A stretch of DNA of 64,000 nucleotides, from assembly GCF_905220565.1 (NCBI RefSeq), contig NC_059398.1:3674177-3738176 (forward strand), in the 5' to 3' direction. The position numbers were made by a program, and so were the translations under genes. The notes below the pieces were generated by a model. It was not told the DNA's origin. It saw nothing but the letters and a program-made list of their open reading frames with translations, and did no database searches. Numbering within the stretch: the stretch's first letter is position 1; every line of letters starts with the position of its first letter. This stretch comes from Melitaea cinxia (taxonomy: Eukaryota > Arthropoda > Insecta > Lepidoptera > Nymphalidae). Of the stretch, positions 1 to 12,450 are shown piece after piece.

Positions 1-576
1 ACTGTATTTTTTTTAATGTATGTTACATCAGAACTTTTGAACGTGTGGACCGATTTCGATAAAAAAATTTTAATCGAAAAGTGGTGTATATTAATTGGTC
101 CCATTTAAATTTATTTGAGATTTAACAACTACTTTTCGAGTTATATCTAATAATGCGTTTTTACTTGACGCTTTTTTCGTCGACCTACGTTTTATTATAC
201 GGCATAACTTTCTACTGGATGTACCGATTTTGATAATTCTTTTTTTGTTGGAAAGTAGATAGCCCTAGTTTAGTACCATGATAAGGAAACACACAGGATC
301 TGATGATGGAATCCCAGAGAAATCGAGGGAAACTCTTGAAAATCCGCAATAACTTATTACTGGGTGTACTGATTTCAATAATTTTTAATTTAATCGAAAG
401 CTGATGTTTGTCATGTGGTCACATATAAATTGTTTTGAGATCTAATTACTACTTTTTGAGTAATCTTTGATAACGCGTAGTTACTTGACTATTTTTTCGT
501 CGATCTATGTTGTATTACTCGTCGATGTAATTGAAGTGGGTTTTTTTTTTGGTTTGCGAGTAAACACAATTATTTT
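1..576 (+). repeat. Family A interspersed repeat, copy 1 (cut by window edge)
   Basis: This is the 3' part of a repeat that occurs about eight times in the window. Shared landmarks are the phrases ACTGGGTGTACCGATTTTGAT, CATGTGGTC, TTTTTTCGTCGA and a 3' end with GAAGT(C/G)GGTT followed by GTTTGCGAGYAAACACAATTATT. The full form begins AACCGACTTC and carries GAAGTCGGTT near its other end, so the ends are partly inverted repeats. It has no coding capacity. It is probably a non-autonomous DNA element, but the class is not certain. Confidence 0.7.
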
Positions 577-1455
577 TTGGTAATAGCAACTCAGAAACCT
601 TTGTGGGCTCATGCACAACACTGCTGAAGATCATAACATGATCAAATGCATAGTTTACGATTTTATAAGGGATATACAGACAAACATTCATTTTTATTTA
701 TAAAGATATCTTTTATGTTACAAGTATTTTAATTTTTAATATGCATAAGTATTTATACTGTCCTTGCAATAATTTAAAACATATAACAAAATAACTCAAT
801 GTTAAGATTGACATTGAGTTATTATAGATGTTTTCGTTTAATTCATGCAGTAGACGTGTTATAAATACGAAATTTAACAACGAATAGTAAGAGCTTCTTT
901 ACTTTTAGGAGCTTTACTTTCAAACTTTTTTTGACACAGAAGAAATTCCTTATGAATACCCATGACTCACACGGACCAAAACCCCTGGGGCGTTCCTTAG
1001 ACACCCCTGGGTGAAATCACGGGGACGAGGTTGCACTTTCGCGATGCTTTACTTTCAACCTACATAATTTAAAACAACCAATATGTTTCTTATTTTATTA
1101 CGGAAATCTAACGACTTATTCACCTTAAAAGCAATACAGAATACACGTCAAATAATTTATAGTGAATTTGACGCTTAAAGAAGTACATAGCACTTATATA
1201 AAAGAGTTCTTTTTTAATCGTTACAAATGGTAAACAAAACAATTATAGTAGCAAACAAATAATTAGTTAAAAAAAGAGAAATGTATAGTAATAGAGAAAG
1301 AGAAATATCATATGGGCTCACTGACTGAGGTAAAAGTATCCTTCTATTCATTGTAAGATCAACTTCAAACATATATTAAAAAAAAAAAAAAAAAACGAAG
1401 AAAAGACCTTCACACCACATTCAAAACCTATCGTAGGGATTTTACTGCTTGATTT
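577..1455. other. Non-coding stretch with one small hairpin
   Basis: AT-rich sequence with no supported gene. A perfect 13-bp inverted repeat (790-802 with 811-823, AATAACTCAATGT and its complement) forms a short hairpin with an 8-base loop. A poly(A) run lies at about 1379-1396. The sequence around 670-715 (ATACAGACAAACATTCATTTTTAT type) resembles the end of another interspersed repeat. Confidence 0.6.
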
Positions 1456-1660
1456 AGTTCAGTTTTCTTTTACGCGACTAGGGTCGCAAACAAGCGTACG
1501 GCCCATCAGCTTACCACCAGCAATTACCATAGCCTATAGATGCCTGCAATATCAGAAGAAAAGCAAGCGCGTCGCTATATAACCTTACCCACCACACTGC
1601 CTGGAACTATGACAACCTACTCACCACAGAAGCATAACACTACAAACAATCGTTTAACTT
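1456..1660 (-). repeat. Family C interspersed repeat, degraded copy
   Basis: It matches, in reverse, the family seen better at 58321-58610 and 61555-61835. Landmarks are CAAACAAGCGTACGGC, ATTACCATAGCCTATAGA and CAAGCGCGTCGC. There is no open reading frame. The copy is diverged and lacks the far end. Confidence 0.65.
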
Positions 1661-2451
1661 AAACACGTGTCAGGTGCAAGTAAAACGATTGTTTATACGC
1701 TAAACAAAAATATATCCATCTCAACTTCGATATACTGACACAAAAGTAACCTAATTTGATAGTAAAATTACTGACCTAACCGGCCCCAGTCACGAACACT
1801 GGAGTTGTTAACTACCAAGGCACTTCTCAAAATCTAAACATTTAGCTGAGACAAGACTTCGCAAAGTTTGTGAGCTCTGACATACGATCGACTCTTCCGA
1901 AATTAACTTCGACTTCCTAAGTTTACATGACTTAGGTTTTGTTTTAAGTGAAAATATATCATATTGATGTCTTTTAATTAAATTAATCAATTACTTAAAT
2001 GCACTTTTAAATATAGTTCATTTCAGACTGTCGCAGTCCATTGCTATACATATACACAGATATAGGTCTCTGTCAACAATCCTCATCCAACCTCCACCAT
2101 TGCTTTTAACATAGATCGTCGGTTTAATACTTATAGGTCGCCATAATATACCATTTTGATTATAATATATACAAAAAATAAAATGGTAACCCAGGTTTAC
2201 AGATAGACTATTAGATTGATACAATTTTTTTTTAAAAACTTGGCAATAATATCTTATTGTGATTGGCCTTACAAAAGCTTGAAATTTGCAGACATTCAAT
2301 ATCCAATAATTCCTTAGTTGCAGTAGAGACAGTAATATGTTTAAAAAGGTTATTATGAAGCTTTAGACAGTAAATAAAGATTAGAAATAAGATGTTTTGG
2401 AATATACATAACTTATAAGATTGACCTCGAATTAAATTCCATACCATATCT

Positions 2452-2533
2452 CGGAATTTTTATTCCATATAGTATATTCGAGATAGATATAGACTAAATC
2501 TAATGGAATATACTATATGTAATAAAAATTCCG
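2452..2533. repeat. Foldback hairpin (MITE-like)
   Basis: Arms of 27 bp, 2452-2478 and 2507-2533, are reverse complements with one mismatch. They start CGGAATTTTTATT on the left and end AATAAAAATTCCG on the right, around a 28-bp loop. It could be the remains of a small foldback transposon. No target duplication was established. Confidence 0.6.
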
Positions 2534-3436
2534 AAATAATGACCGTCCTGGTGACAGTGGTACGAAAGTTTCAATAATACCGTTCACTGTGCTTTGGATT
2601 TTGTGGGCCTTCGGTTTCATCATTAGCACAAAAATCGATATCTATCAAAAGTGTAGTGGTGCAGTATTCTAAATTAAGCTGCAAAGGTATACGGATATAC
2701 TAGTTCCATTCATTTCAACTTTTAACCAAAAAAAATCCTTAAATATTGTTAACATTTTATTCCGTAAATAAATTTATGAAAATTATTGAACAAAAACAAT
2801 AATTTAGTTTTGTTACAAATTTGATTAAGAACACCCACATTCTATTTAATATAAACTAAGCCCTCCAAAGTACAAGACAAACAATAGATCATAGGAAAAC
2901 TTGTGAGATTATTCAAGATGATGAATTTCTCAGTGTATCTATTAATTTTATAGGCTTAAGCAGGTTCGTTGGTAACTGAGTCAAAGTTTGTATGTATTCA
3001 GCGAATTAGAGAATATATTTTAGGTGACCAATACATTACAATTTTGAAATACATTTTAAACTTTAAACCAGCCAATTATTAATTGTAATTAATAAATAAT
3101 TAAAATTAATAGTTCAAATATCGCAAATTATTAAAATACCACCCAAGCGTCTTCTGTCGCGTTTTATGTTATACTTGTATTTCCTTTATTTTGTAAAAAA
3201 AAATTGTATTAATTCTAAGCTTATTATCCTATGTTATAATTTTTGTGTAATTGGAAATGTATTTAATGTAGCATAGAAAAATACAGTTGAATTGGGAACC
3301 TTCGCATTTTTATAAAGTCGGTTAAAGTATGTACACAGACACATATTATTAAAAAATTAATACTATATGCTTTACACTCAACGGTCACTAGGATTTACTC
3401 CTGTAACAGGAGTCCGGAAACACACACTATACACAA

Positions 3437-3493
3437 ACATAAACAGCCAGACCACAGCAAACGTCTGTATGGCCAATACAAATGTTTGCATAA
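3437..3493 (-). repeat. Fragment of the tRNA-headed SINE (family S)
   Basis: CAGACCACAGCAAACGTCTG and GGCCAATACAAATGTTTG match the central part of the reverse-oriented SINE at 15620-15962. Both ends are missing. Confidence 0.65.
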
Positions 3494-4454
3494 ATAATAT
3501 CATATATTTGTCGGTTATTTTTATAAATAATTATTGCTCGATAAAACGGCATAAAATACGAAACTTAGTAACGAGTACTAGTAGTAGTAAGTACAAGTAA
3601 TGGTACCTTAATAAGTCATTATTAAGTCACTCAGCTCTTCAATGAAAATCAGATACAAACAAGTCACAAAAATCTTTCAATGATATTTATGACACAATAA
3701 AGTTTTAACGTATTCAAAATTAAATCTAAAATTGATGATCCATTCAATAAATTTATTATTCGTCACTCAATTGTAATTTTTTTGGTTATAAAATTTCCTT
3801 TTTACTCAATTTCCTTGATGGATACATTTTAAAAGTGGTAAAAAGATATTTTTCGTCCGACGAAAGTTTTCAATGGAAATTTATTATGAAAGGATTTCTT
3901 CACTGTCAACACAATAAGCTTTAAAATGTGTTCAGGATGTTTTTTTAACGATTATTTTGAGGTTTTTATGTATTTTAATTCAGAGACTTATAATGTAAAG
4001 ATATGGCCCTTTAATAATTTTCTCGGGTACATTTATATAATGTAGAGCTTAACAAGGTATTACTTATTATAATGAAACAATCAAATCAGTCCTCCCGTGA
4101 CCATGGTTGTTAAGTTTCCGAAACATTGGGCATTTAAAAGACTTAATGAACTGCGATAAAATCCGAGAAAGTTGTTTCATTATAATGAGTGAAATTGGCG
4201 TAAACATTAGAAAACAATAAGGTATTACTTAATTCGTTCAATTAAAACATTTTATGCGGACATTGTCTTATTACATAGAATTACGACGTAATATTATACG
4301 GATACATGAAGTCCATCGTATTTATCATATCATCTATTCAAATTTCCCTTTCTCTCAAACTCAATAATTTTATAATTACTTATTTAATACCTCGTGATCT
4401 CAATGAACTCGAGGCTAAATAAATAATATAGCTTAAGTGACGGTTTCTTTTTTT

Positions 4455-4492
4455 AACCGACTTCCAAAAAAGGAGGAGGTTCTCAATTCGAC

Positions 4493-4541
<49 letters not shown>

Positions 4542-5921
4542 ATGTTACATCAGAACTTTTGACCAGGTAGACCGATTTCGACAAATTTTGTTTTAATCGA
4601 AAGGTGGTGTGTGCCGATTGGTCCCATTTAAATTTATTTGAGATCTAACAACTACTTTTCGAATTATATCTAATAATGCGTTTTTACTTGACGCTTTTTT
4701 CGTCGACCTACGTTGTATTATACCACATAACTTTCTACTGGGTGTACCGATTTTGATAATTCTTTTTTTGTTGGAAAGGGGATATCCCTAGTTTGGTATC
4801 ATGATAAGGAAACCAGGATCTGATGATGGGATCCCAGAGAAATCGAGAGAAACTCTTGAAAATCCGCAATAACTTTTTACTGGGTGTATCGATTTTGATA
4901 ATTTTTACTTTAATCGAAAGCTGATGTTTATCATGTGGTCACATATAAATTTTATCGAGATCTGATAACTACTTTTTGATTAATCTTTGATAACGCGTAT
5001 TTACTTGACATTATTTTCGTCACCTTACGTTGTATTATACCTCATAACTTTTTACTGGGTGCACCGATTTTGACGTTTCTTATATAAATTAAAAGCTACT
5101 ATTCGTCACGTGGTCCCATTCAAATTTAATTGAGATTTGATTCGTAATTTGTGAGTTATATCTAATATTGCGTATTTACTTGACGGTTTTTTCGTCACCC
5201 TACTTTGTATTATACGTTATATCTTTTTACTGGGTGCACTGATTTTGATCTTTTTTGTATAAATCAAAAGCTAATACTTGTCATGTCGTCCGTTTTAAAT
5301 ATGATTGAGATATAATGAGCAATTTTTGAGTAATCTTTGATGACACGTATTTGCATGACGATGTTAAGACGACTGTGGTCATGTTCAATACTTTGCCACA
5401 ACGCCATCTATCAAAATGTTATGAAATTACTTCGTTCACTATCGATCAAATTACAATATTCCACTAGAGTAGAGAGTAGCAGTTTATTCGTTATAAATAT
5501 ATTTGAGCTTTTAATTTTTGAGTTATCGCTAATACTGGGTATTTACTTGGCTATTTTACGTCGACCAACGTTATATTAACCTCATTACTATTTTACTGGG
5601 TGGACCGATATCGATGATTCTTTTTTTAATCGATAGGTGGTGCTTGTCATGTGGTCCCATTTACTAAAAAACCCGCCGTAATAAGCGATGTCAGCGCTTC
5701 GCGCGAATCGACGACGGGCCTTTTATGAAATTTCTGCCTACAATCGCTAACAAAATGTTAGAAATAACAGTAGAACATTATATAATTCTACAATTTTATA
5801 ATGTCGCGTTATATGGAATACGAACAAAGTATTACTATTTTTTCGTCGATCTACGTTGTATTACTCTTCGATGTAATTGAAGTCGGTTTTTTTTTCGTTT
5901 GCGAGCAAACACAATTATTAT
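4455..5921 (+). repeat. Family A interspersed repeat, longest copy
   Basis: The copy starts AACCGACTTCCAAAAAAGGA and ends with GAAGTCGGTT plus GTTTGCGAGCAAACACAATT. A run of about 40 T follows the head at 4497-4537. The interior is a stack of diverged modules of about 140-180 bp, each with a CTGGGTG(T/C)A-CCGATTTTGAT phrase (near 4570, 4740, 4883, 5058, 5238 and 5600) and a CTTGAC...TTTTCGTC phrase. Two stretches, about 5334-5480 and 5668-5830, do not fit the module pattern and are probably insertions. It has no coding capacity. Confidence 0.7.
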
Positions 5922-6047
5922 CTGTCAAACTTAACAAATGTTAAGTTTTTTTTTAATCTGTATTCTGTAATAGAATAAAAGTATTCTATATGCAAAGGAT
6001 GAACTGATAATTGTAAAATTAGTTTTTTTTTAATGTGTTACTTTATT

Positions 6048-6680
6048 TTAGACTAGCGGTGCCCGCGGCTTCGCCCGCGTTGAATTCAGTGTTTCTGAAA
6101 AACTCTCATCAAAATCTGCTTAGCCGTTCCGTAAACCTTCCTCTTGAAGCCCTCTCTCCATTGGTGAAACCGCATGAAAATCGGTTCAGTAGATTTTAAG
6201 GGAATCGATCACATACACTTTTGGGGACTTTGTTTTATACTATACTAACTGTTGCCCGCGACTACGTTCGCGTGGTTATGAAGATATGCATTACTATTAA
6301 GATGTTGCACTTGAAATGCTTATCACACTGAGTAACTTTTTAAAAGGCACAATTTAGTATAATTTAATAGTTATTTTTATAAAACCTCTCTATACACCAC
6401 ATTTTTAGCTTTATTTTCAGGCTGCAGTATAAATAACCTATCAGGCGAACTTATAGCTGCTGTTTATGTTTCGTACAAACTATCAACCCCAATTAAACCC
6501 TCTTAGCGGTGGAATATCGCAAAATCCGTTCTTAGCGGACGTCTACTTACTATAATCTACCTCCCTGCCAAATTTCATCTTTGTCCATCCTGGATGGATT
6601 AAAAACCGCTGGATGGTCCCAGCGGTTTTTGAGTTCTCGTGATGAGTGAGTCAGTGACCTTTCTCTTTTATATATAGATT
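6048..6680 (+). repeat. Two diverged GCCCGCG-headed repeat units leading into the satellite
   Basis: One unit starts at about 6050 (GACTAGCGGTGCCCGCGGCT) and a related one at about 6247 (TGTTGCCCGCGACTACGTTC). The second contains CAACCCC...CCTCTTAGCGGT, AAAATCCGTTCTTAGCGGA, CTGCCAAATTTCA and GTGATGAGTGAGTCAG. These are the same phrases that build the 282-bp monomers downstream, so this segment is the likely source of the tandem array. Confidence 0.65.
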
Positions 6681-9478
6681 ACGATACATTATTTTGACAC
6701 CTCCTCACCATCTATTGAGCATACATTTTAAATTTCAAGTCTCTTACTCAAAAACATCGGACTTTCATATAAACTTCCAACCCCCGTTTTATCCCCTTAA
6801 GGGTCAAGTTTCGTAAAAGCCGATCTTAACAGATGTTTACACTCTATAAGGAACCTACCTGCCAAACTTCAAGTTTGTGGCTATTATAGTTTCGAAGATT
6901 TCGTGATGAGTGAGTCAACCTACCATCCCCCGTTTTAACCCCAAAAGGGAGTTGATTTCTAAAGATACGTTATTTGGACACCTCCTCACTATCTATAGAG
7001 GACACATTTTAAATTTCAAGTCTCTTACTTTAAAAACATAGGACTTTCATATAAACTTCCAACCCCCGTTTTACCCCTTTAGGGGTCGAGTTTCGTAAAA
7101 TCCGTTCTTAACGGATGTTTACGTCTTATAAGGAGTCTGTCTGCCAAATTTCAAGTTTTGGCTATTATAGTTTCGGAGATTTCGTGATGAGTGAGTCAAC
7201 CTACCATCCCCCGTTTTAACCCCAAAAAGGAGTTGATTTCTAAAGATACATTATTTGGACACCTTCCCACTATATATAGAGCATACATTTTAAATTTCAT
7301 GTCTCTTACATCAAAAACATAGGACTTTTATACAAACTTCCAACCCCAATTTTACCCCCTTAGGGGTTGAATTTTGTAAAATCCATTCTTAGCGGATGTC
7401 TACGCTCTATAAGGAGTCTTCCTGCCAAATTTCAAGTTTGTAGCTATTATAGTTTCGGAGATTTCGCGATGAGTGAGTCAGCGTACCATCCCCCGTTTTA
7501 ACCCCAAAAGGGAGTTGATTTCTAAGGATACATTATTTGGACACCTTCTCACCATCTATAGAGCATACATTTTAAATTTCAAGTCTCTTACTTCAAAAAT
7601 ATAGGACTTTCATACAAAATTCCAACCCCCGTTTTACCCCCTTAGGGGCCGAGTTTCGCAAAATCCGTTCTTACCGGATGGTTATGTCCTATAAAGAGCC
7701 TACCTGCCAAATTTCAAGTTTGTAGCTATTATAGTTGCGGAGATTTCGCGATAAGTGAGTCAGCCTACCATCCCCCGTTTTAACCCCAAAAGGGAGTTAA
7801 TTTCTAAAGATATATTATTTGGACACCTTTTCACCATCTATAGAGCTTACATTTTAAATTTCAAGTCTCTTACTTCAAAAACATAGGACTTTCATACAAA
7901 CTTCCAACCCCCGTTTTACCCCCTTAGGGGTCGAGTTTCGTAAAATCCGTTCTTAGCGGATGCCTACGTCTTATAAGGAACCTACTTGCCAAATTTCAAG
8001 TTTGTAGGTGTTATAGTTTCGGAGATTTCGTGATGAGTGAGTGACCTTTCGCTTTTATATATATTATAGATTATAGATTACGATACATTATTTTGACACC
8101 TCCTCACCATCTATTGAGCATACATTTTAAATTTCAAGTCTCTTACTCAAAAACATCGGACTTTCATATAAACTTCCAACCCCCGTTTTATCCCCTTAAG
8201 GGTCAAGTTTCGTAAAAGCCGATCTTAACAGATGTTTACACTCTATAAGGAACCTACCTGCCAAACTTCAAGTTTGTGGCTATTATAGTTTCGGAGATTT
8301 CGTGATGAGTGAGTCAACCTACCATCCCCCGTTTTAACCCCAAAAGGGAGTTGATTTCTAAAGATACGTTATTTGGACACCTCCTCACTATCTATAGAGG
8401 ACACATTTTAAATTTCAAGTCTCTTACTTTAAAAACATAGGACTTTCATATAAACTTCCAACCCCCGTTTTACCCCTTTAGGGGTCGAGTTTCGTAAAAT
8501 CCGTTCTTAACGGATGTTTACGTCTTATAAGGAGTCTGTCTGCCAAATTTCAAGTTTTGGCTATTATAGTTTCGGAGATTTCGTGATGAGTGAGTCAACC
8601 TACCATCCCCCGTTTTAACCCCAAAAAGGAGTTGATTTCTAAAGATACATTATTTGGACACCTTCCCACTATATATAGAGCATACATTTTAAATTTCATG
8701 TCTCTTACATCAAAAACATAGGACTTTTATACAAACTTCCAACCCCAATTTTACCCCCTTAGGGGTTGAATTTTGTAAAATCCATTCTTAGCGGATGTCT
8801 ACGCTCTATAAGGAGTCTTCCTGCCAAATTTCAAGTTTGTAGCTATTATAGTTTCGGAGATTTCGCGATGAGTGAGTCAGCGTACCATCCCCCGTTTTAA
8901 CCCCAAAAGGGAGTTGATTTCTAAGGATACATTATTTGGACACCTTCTCACCATCTATAGAGCATACATTTTAAATTTCAAGTCTCTTACTTCAAAAATA
9001 TAGGACTTTCATACAAAATTCCAACCCCCGTTTTACCCCCTTAGGGGCCGAGTTTCGCAAAATCCGTTCTTACCGGATGGTTATGTCCTATAAAGAGCCT
9101 ACCTGCCAAATTTCAAGTTTGTAGCTATTATAGTTGCGGAGATTTCGCGATAAGTGAGTCAGCCTACCATCCCCCGTTTTAACCCCAAAAGGGAGTTAAT
9201 TTCTAAAGATATATTATTTGGACACCTTTTCACCATCTATAGAGCTTACATTTTAAATTTCAAGTCTCTTACTTCAAAAACATAGGACTTTCATACAAAC
9301 TTCCAACCCCCGTTTTACCCCCTTAGGGGTCGAGTTTCGTAAAATCCGTTCTTAGCGGATGCCTACGTCTTATAAGGAACCTACTTGCCAAATTTCAAGT
9401 TTGTAGGTGTTATAGTTTCGGAGATTTCGTGATGAGTGAGTGACCTTTCGCTTTTATATATATTATAGATTATAGATT
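6681..9478 (+). repeat. 282-bp tandem repeat in two near-identical five-monomer blocks
   Basis: Five diverged monomers of about 282 bp start near 6681, 6962, 7243, 7525 and 7808. Landmarks in each are ATACATTATTTGGACACCT, TTTTAAATTTCAAGTCTCTTA, CTTCCAACCCCCGTTTTA, GGGGTCGAGTTTCGTAAAAT and TTTCGTGATGAGTGAGTC. At 8080 the whole set starts again and runs to 9478. The offset is 1,399 bp wherever checked. Beyond the first bases, only one substitution was seen between blocks (CGAAG against CGGAG in monomer 1), whereas monomers inside a block differ at many sites. This is a two-level repeat. It has no open frame of note. Confidence 0.9.
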
Positions 9479-12097
9479 AAAATAGAACTCGACATCTTTA
9501 TTAATTTTGTAGAATTCAAACAGTTCCATAACTAATACACCCCGATGTTTGATGAATTATATACCAACATTTATTCTTTTTCTAATATAAGAAACCTTAT
9601 CAATAATTTTGACATGAGAATATATTATTGCTTGTATTGTCATACGATGTCTCATCTCGAATGATGATCGACTGAAATTGGCATAATAGAGCGTCTTAAT
9701 TTTTTCCTTCTACCAAATAAGGAAGGAAGTTAGAAAAATCAATGAAAAAGAAATAGAATTAAATGTAGGTAATGTTGAGTTCCCAAGAGGTGTTGTGATA
9801 AATGTCCGTAAAGTGATCTAAAGGTAAAAATATTTAAAAGAAAAATTATTTAAAGCGTTAAGCTACGACAGTGATAGATTCGTTACTTTAATAAATGTCT
9901 CTCACTTCAAACATTTACCTTAATACAGTTTTGAATGAAAAATTTAATAAATTTAAAAAATAAATCATCATTTTTTTTTCGTTATTAAGTTTTTACGGAA
10001 GCTTTTGTAAAATAAATAACATTAATATGGTCATTAAAGTAATAAAAGAGTAATTAAAAAACAGTATATAAATAATATGTCTATTTCAGTGTATTAAGTT
10101 TTTTAACTTTAATTTCAGTGTGTGAATTTGTCAGGCCTATGTCCAGCAGTAGACTGATGGCTGATGTGATGATATGGACCTATCAGCTTATTATCATTAT
10201 TACAGCTCTGACTCGAAGGGTAATAACCACACTCTAGCAGAAAATTTACAAAATTAGATAGTACTATAGCTTTGCCTTTACTGTAAGAAAATAAACATAT
10301 TTCTAATTTATTACGTGTAAAAGAATACATATTCATAATTTTGTAATATGCCCATACTTTCCATAATTTTTGCTAGTTCGGATATCAACTATGTAAGCGT
10401 AGTTTTTAATACCGCAACAAAACTTCATTAGATCACTAACTTTAATACAATATGATTAAAATTTTTATTACTTGCCATAGTTTTAATATTGTCGACTTAC
10501 CCGCAGTCTAGTGCAGTCTGGCTAATCCTGGTTGCGGTCAACTGAGCCAGGGTTGCTTCACTTTGTTCACGACGTTGCTCTCGTTTTTATAGCTCTATAT
10601 TTTATAACATTTTTGCTTTCAAAATGATAAAGTGTCTTAGTACAATTACACTGTGATACTGTTTTTTTTTTTTTAATTAGAGGGATTCTAGAGATATCAA
10701 TAAAAATAACTTTTATTAAACATTTTACTTTCTTGTACAGATTAAAAAAAACTTTTGCGGAATATTATGTTTTATTTTCTGTTCATTACCAAATATTTAA
10801 CACATGCTAACAAACTCAAAAAATTGCATGTTCGTCAAAATTGTAGACAGTGATCGTTTTTATAAACATTCAAAAAAATTGTTGTTTTAGTAATTCCAGT
10901 GGAAAAAATACTTATGCGTAAATTTTTATATACAAATAATAAATGCATAAAATAAAGTTGTTCCAGAGGTTGTACTTATTAGTTCGCAAATATTTTTCTG
11001 GTTTTCTGTGGAATTTTGTATCCATTTTAGTAATTAGTTGGCATCCTATCGCAGACCGGTTTTTTTTTCTTTCATTTTTTATTTTATTTCGTCTAGACTG
11101 CCAAATAAAAACCTGAGAATTTTCTGCATGCAATCCCGTTTCTTAAAAAAAACAAAACGTTTTTAACGCCTTTAAGAGATTAATTTTGAAGACAAATACA
11201 GCACTTGAAATTTCGCGACCGTCTGGTATCGATTTACTTTTTCTAGCAATTCCCAGTAGAGGTTCTTCAATCTTGGCTCTAAATCAACACTATCTATCAA
11301 ATTGTCTATAACTAGTACAATATTAAATTAGCTTATTGTTTATTGAAACGTCTACGCCACATGACAAAATACTTTTAATACTAACAGTTTGACAGGTTAC
11401 TGTTACAGTTTAACTGGCACATAGGCTATCAGAGATTTCGTTGGCCTATTTCACTTAAAGTATACCTTTATTATTACAAGTTACAAATAGAAATATATGG
11501 TAGATAAAGTAAAAAAAAGTGTGTGTCAGTTCCGACGCACGACTTGAGTTTACTCCTTCAGATCGACTGTCTAAATAGGCACAAAAACTGCTTACTAGTC
11601 TATGAGAAAAATTAATAGCATGTCAAATGGTAAATAAACGAATCGAGTAATGCCATATATCGGATGTCAATTGATTCCGATAGATGGCGTTACGAGAAAC
11701 GTACCGAGGTCGTTCGTTCAGTAGATTTTACTCCTCATATTTTTTTCATAGCCTTATAATAAAAATTGATCATTAAGGAGTAACTCCAAAAAAAAAAAAA
11801 TCTAAATCAGTCGGATGCTACCTGTGTATAACACAAGTATGAAATTGCTTATCTTAGAGATGATTATTCATTTCTACTGTGTAATTACTTAGTAAAACGT
11901 AAAAAATATATATTTGAAAACTAGTAATGTAACGTTACAATAATTATTTGGTCATAGCAAGAAGAAAACTGTTGAGTTAAACAAACAATACCTACGTTTG
12001 TTGTGTTTATATACGAATGTTTTACAGTTTGGCCGAATTCATGATATTTAGTTATTAAAATCAACAGACTAGAAATAGGTCTTATAATAGATATTGA
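9479..12097. other. Non-coding stretch with traces of repeats
   Basis: No gene is supported. A LINE/SINE tail lies at 10127-10180. The sequence at about 11640-11795 (ends TTAAGGAGTAACTCCA) resembles the repeat end at 61381-61545. The 222-bp reverse frames at 10115 and 10912 have no recognisable motif. Confidence 0.55.
10127..10180 (+). repeat. Retroposon 3' tail fragment
   Basis: CAGGCCTATGTCCAGCAGTA followed by GACTGATGGCTGATGTGATG is the tail shared by the 330-bp retroposon (family P) and lepidopteran LINEs. Only the last 50 bp or so remain. Confidence 0.6.
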
Positions 12098-12108
12098 TAT
12101 TAATTACT

Positions 12109-12439
12109 GAAGCCGCGTTGGCGCAATGGTCACAGCCATGGATTGTACCTGTTGCGTTGGCGGTTGCGGATTCGATCCCCGCACATGACAAACATTTGTA
12201 TTGGCCATACAGGTTTGCCTTTGTCTGGGCGTTTGTGCAGTCCTGTGGGTCTCCCCACCGTGCCTCGGAGAGCACGTTAAGCTGTCGGTGCCGGTTGTTA
12301 TCATGTACACCTGATAGCGATCGTTACTCATAGTAGGGAATATATCCACCAACCCGCATTAGAGCAGCGTGGTGGATTTACTTTTCCTACATGGGGAAAG
12401 AGGCATATGCCCAGTAGTGGGATATTACAGGCTGAAGCG
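12109..12439 (+). mobile_element. tRNA-headed SINE (family S), full length
   Basis: The copy is flanked by an 11-bp target duplication, TATTAATTACT, at 12098-12108 and 12440-12450. The head carries an A-box-like TTGGCGCAATGGTCA and a B-box-like GGATTCGATCCCC, as expected for an RNA polymerase III promoter derived from a tRNA. The tail ends GCCCAGTAGTGGGATATTAC then AGGCTGAAGCG. Apparent open frames on both strands recur in every copy and are not genes. It needs a LINE reverse transcriptase supplied in trans. Confidence 0.9.
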
Positions 12440-12450
12440 TATTAATTACT

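Larger units (their letters stand above)
1661..4454. other. Non-coding stretch, no gene seen
   Basis: Apart from the hairpin at 2452-2533 and a SINE fragment at 3437-3493, nothing is recognised. The short open frames here (60-93 codons) have AT-driven composition and no conserved motif. Confidence 0.6.

Noticed and set aside
6681..9478. CRISPR-like array
   Set aside because: Repeat units of 282 bp have no short repeat/unique spacer pattern, and the context is an animal genome.
12094..12352. Overlapping 75-82-codon frames on both strands
   Set aside because: They lie in the tRNA-headed SINE and recur in every copy (15717-16043, 31150-31424, 57271-57514); they come from the repeat, not from a gene.
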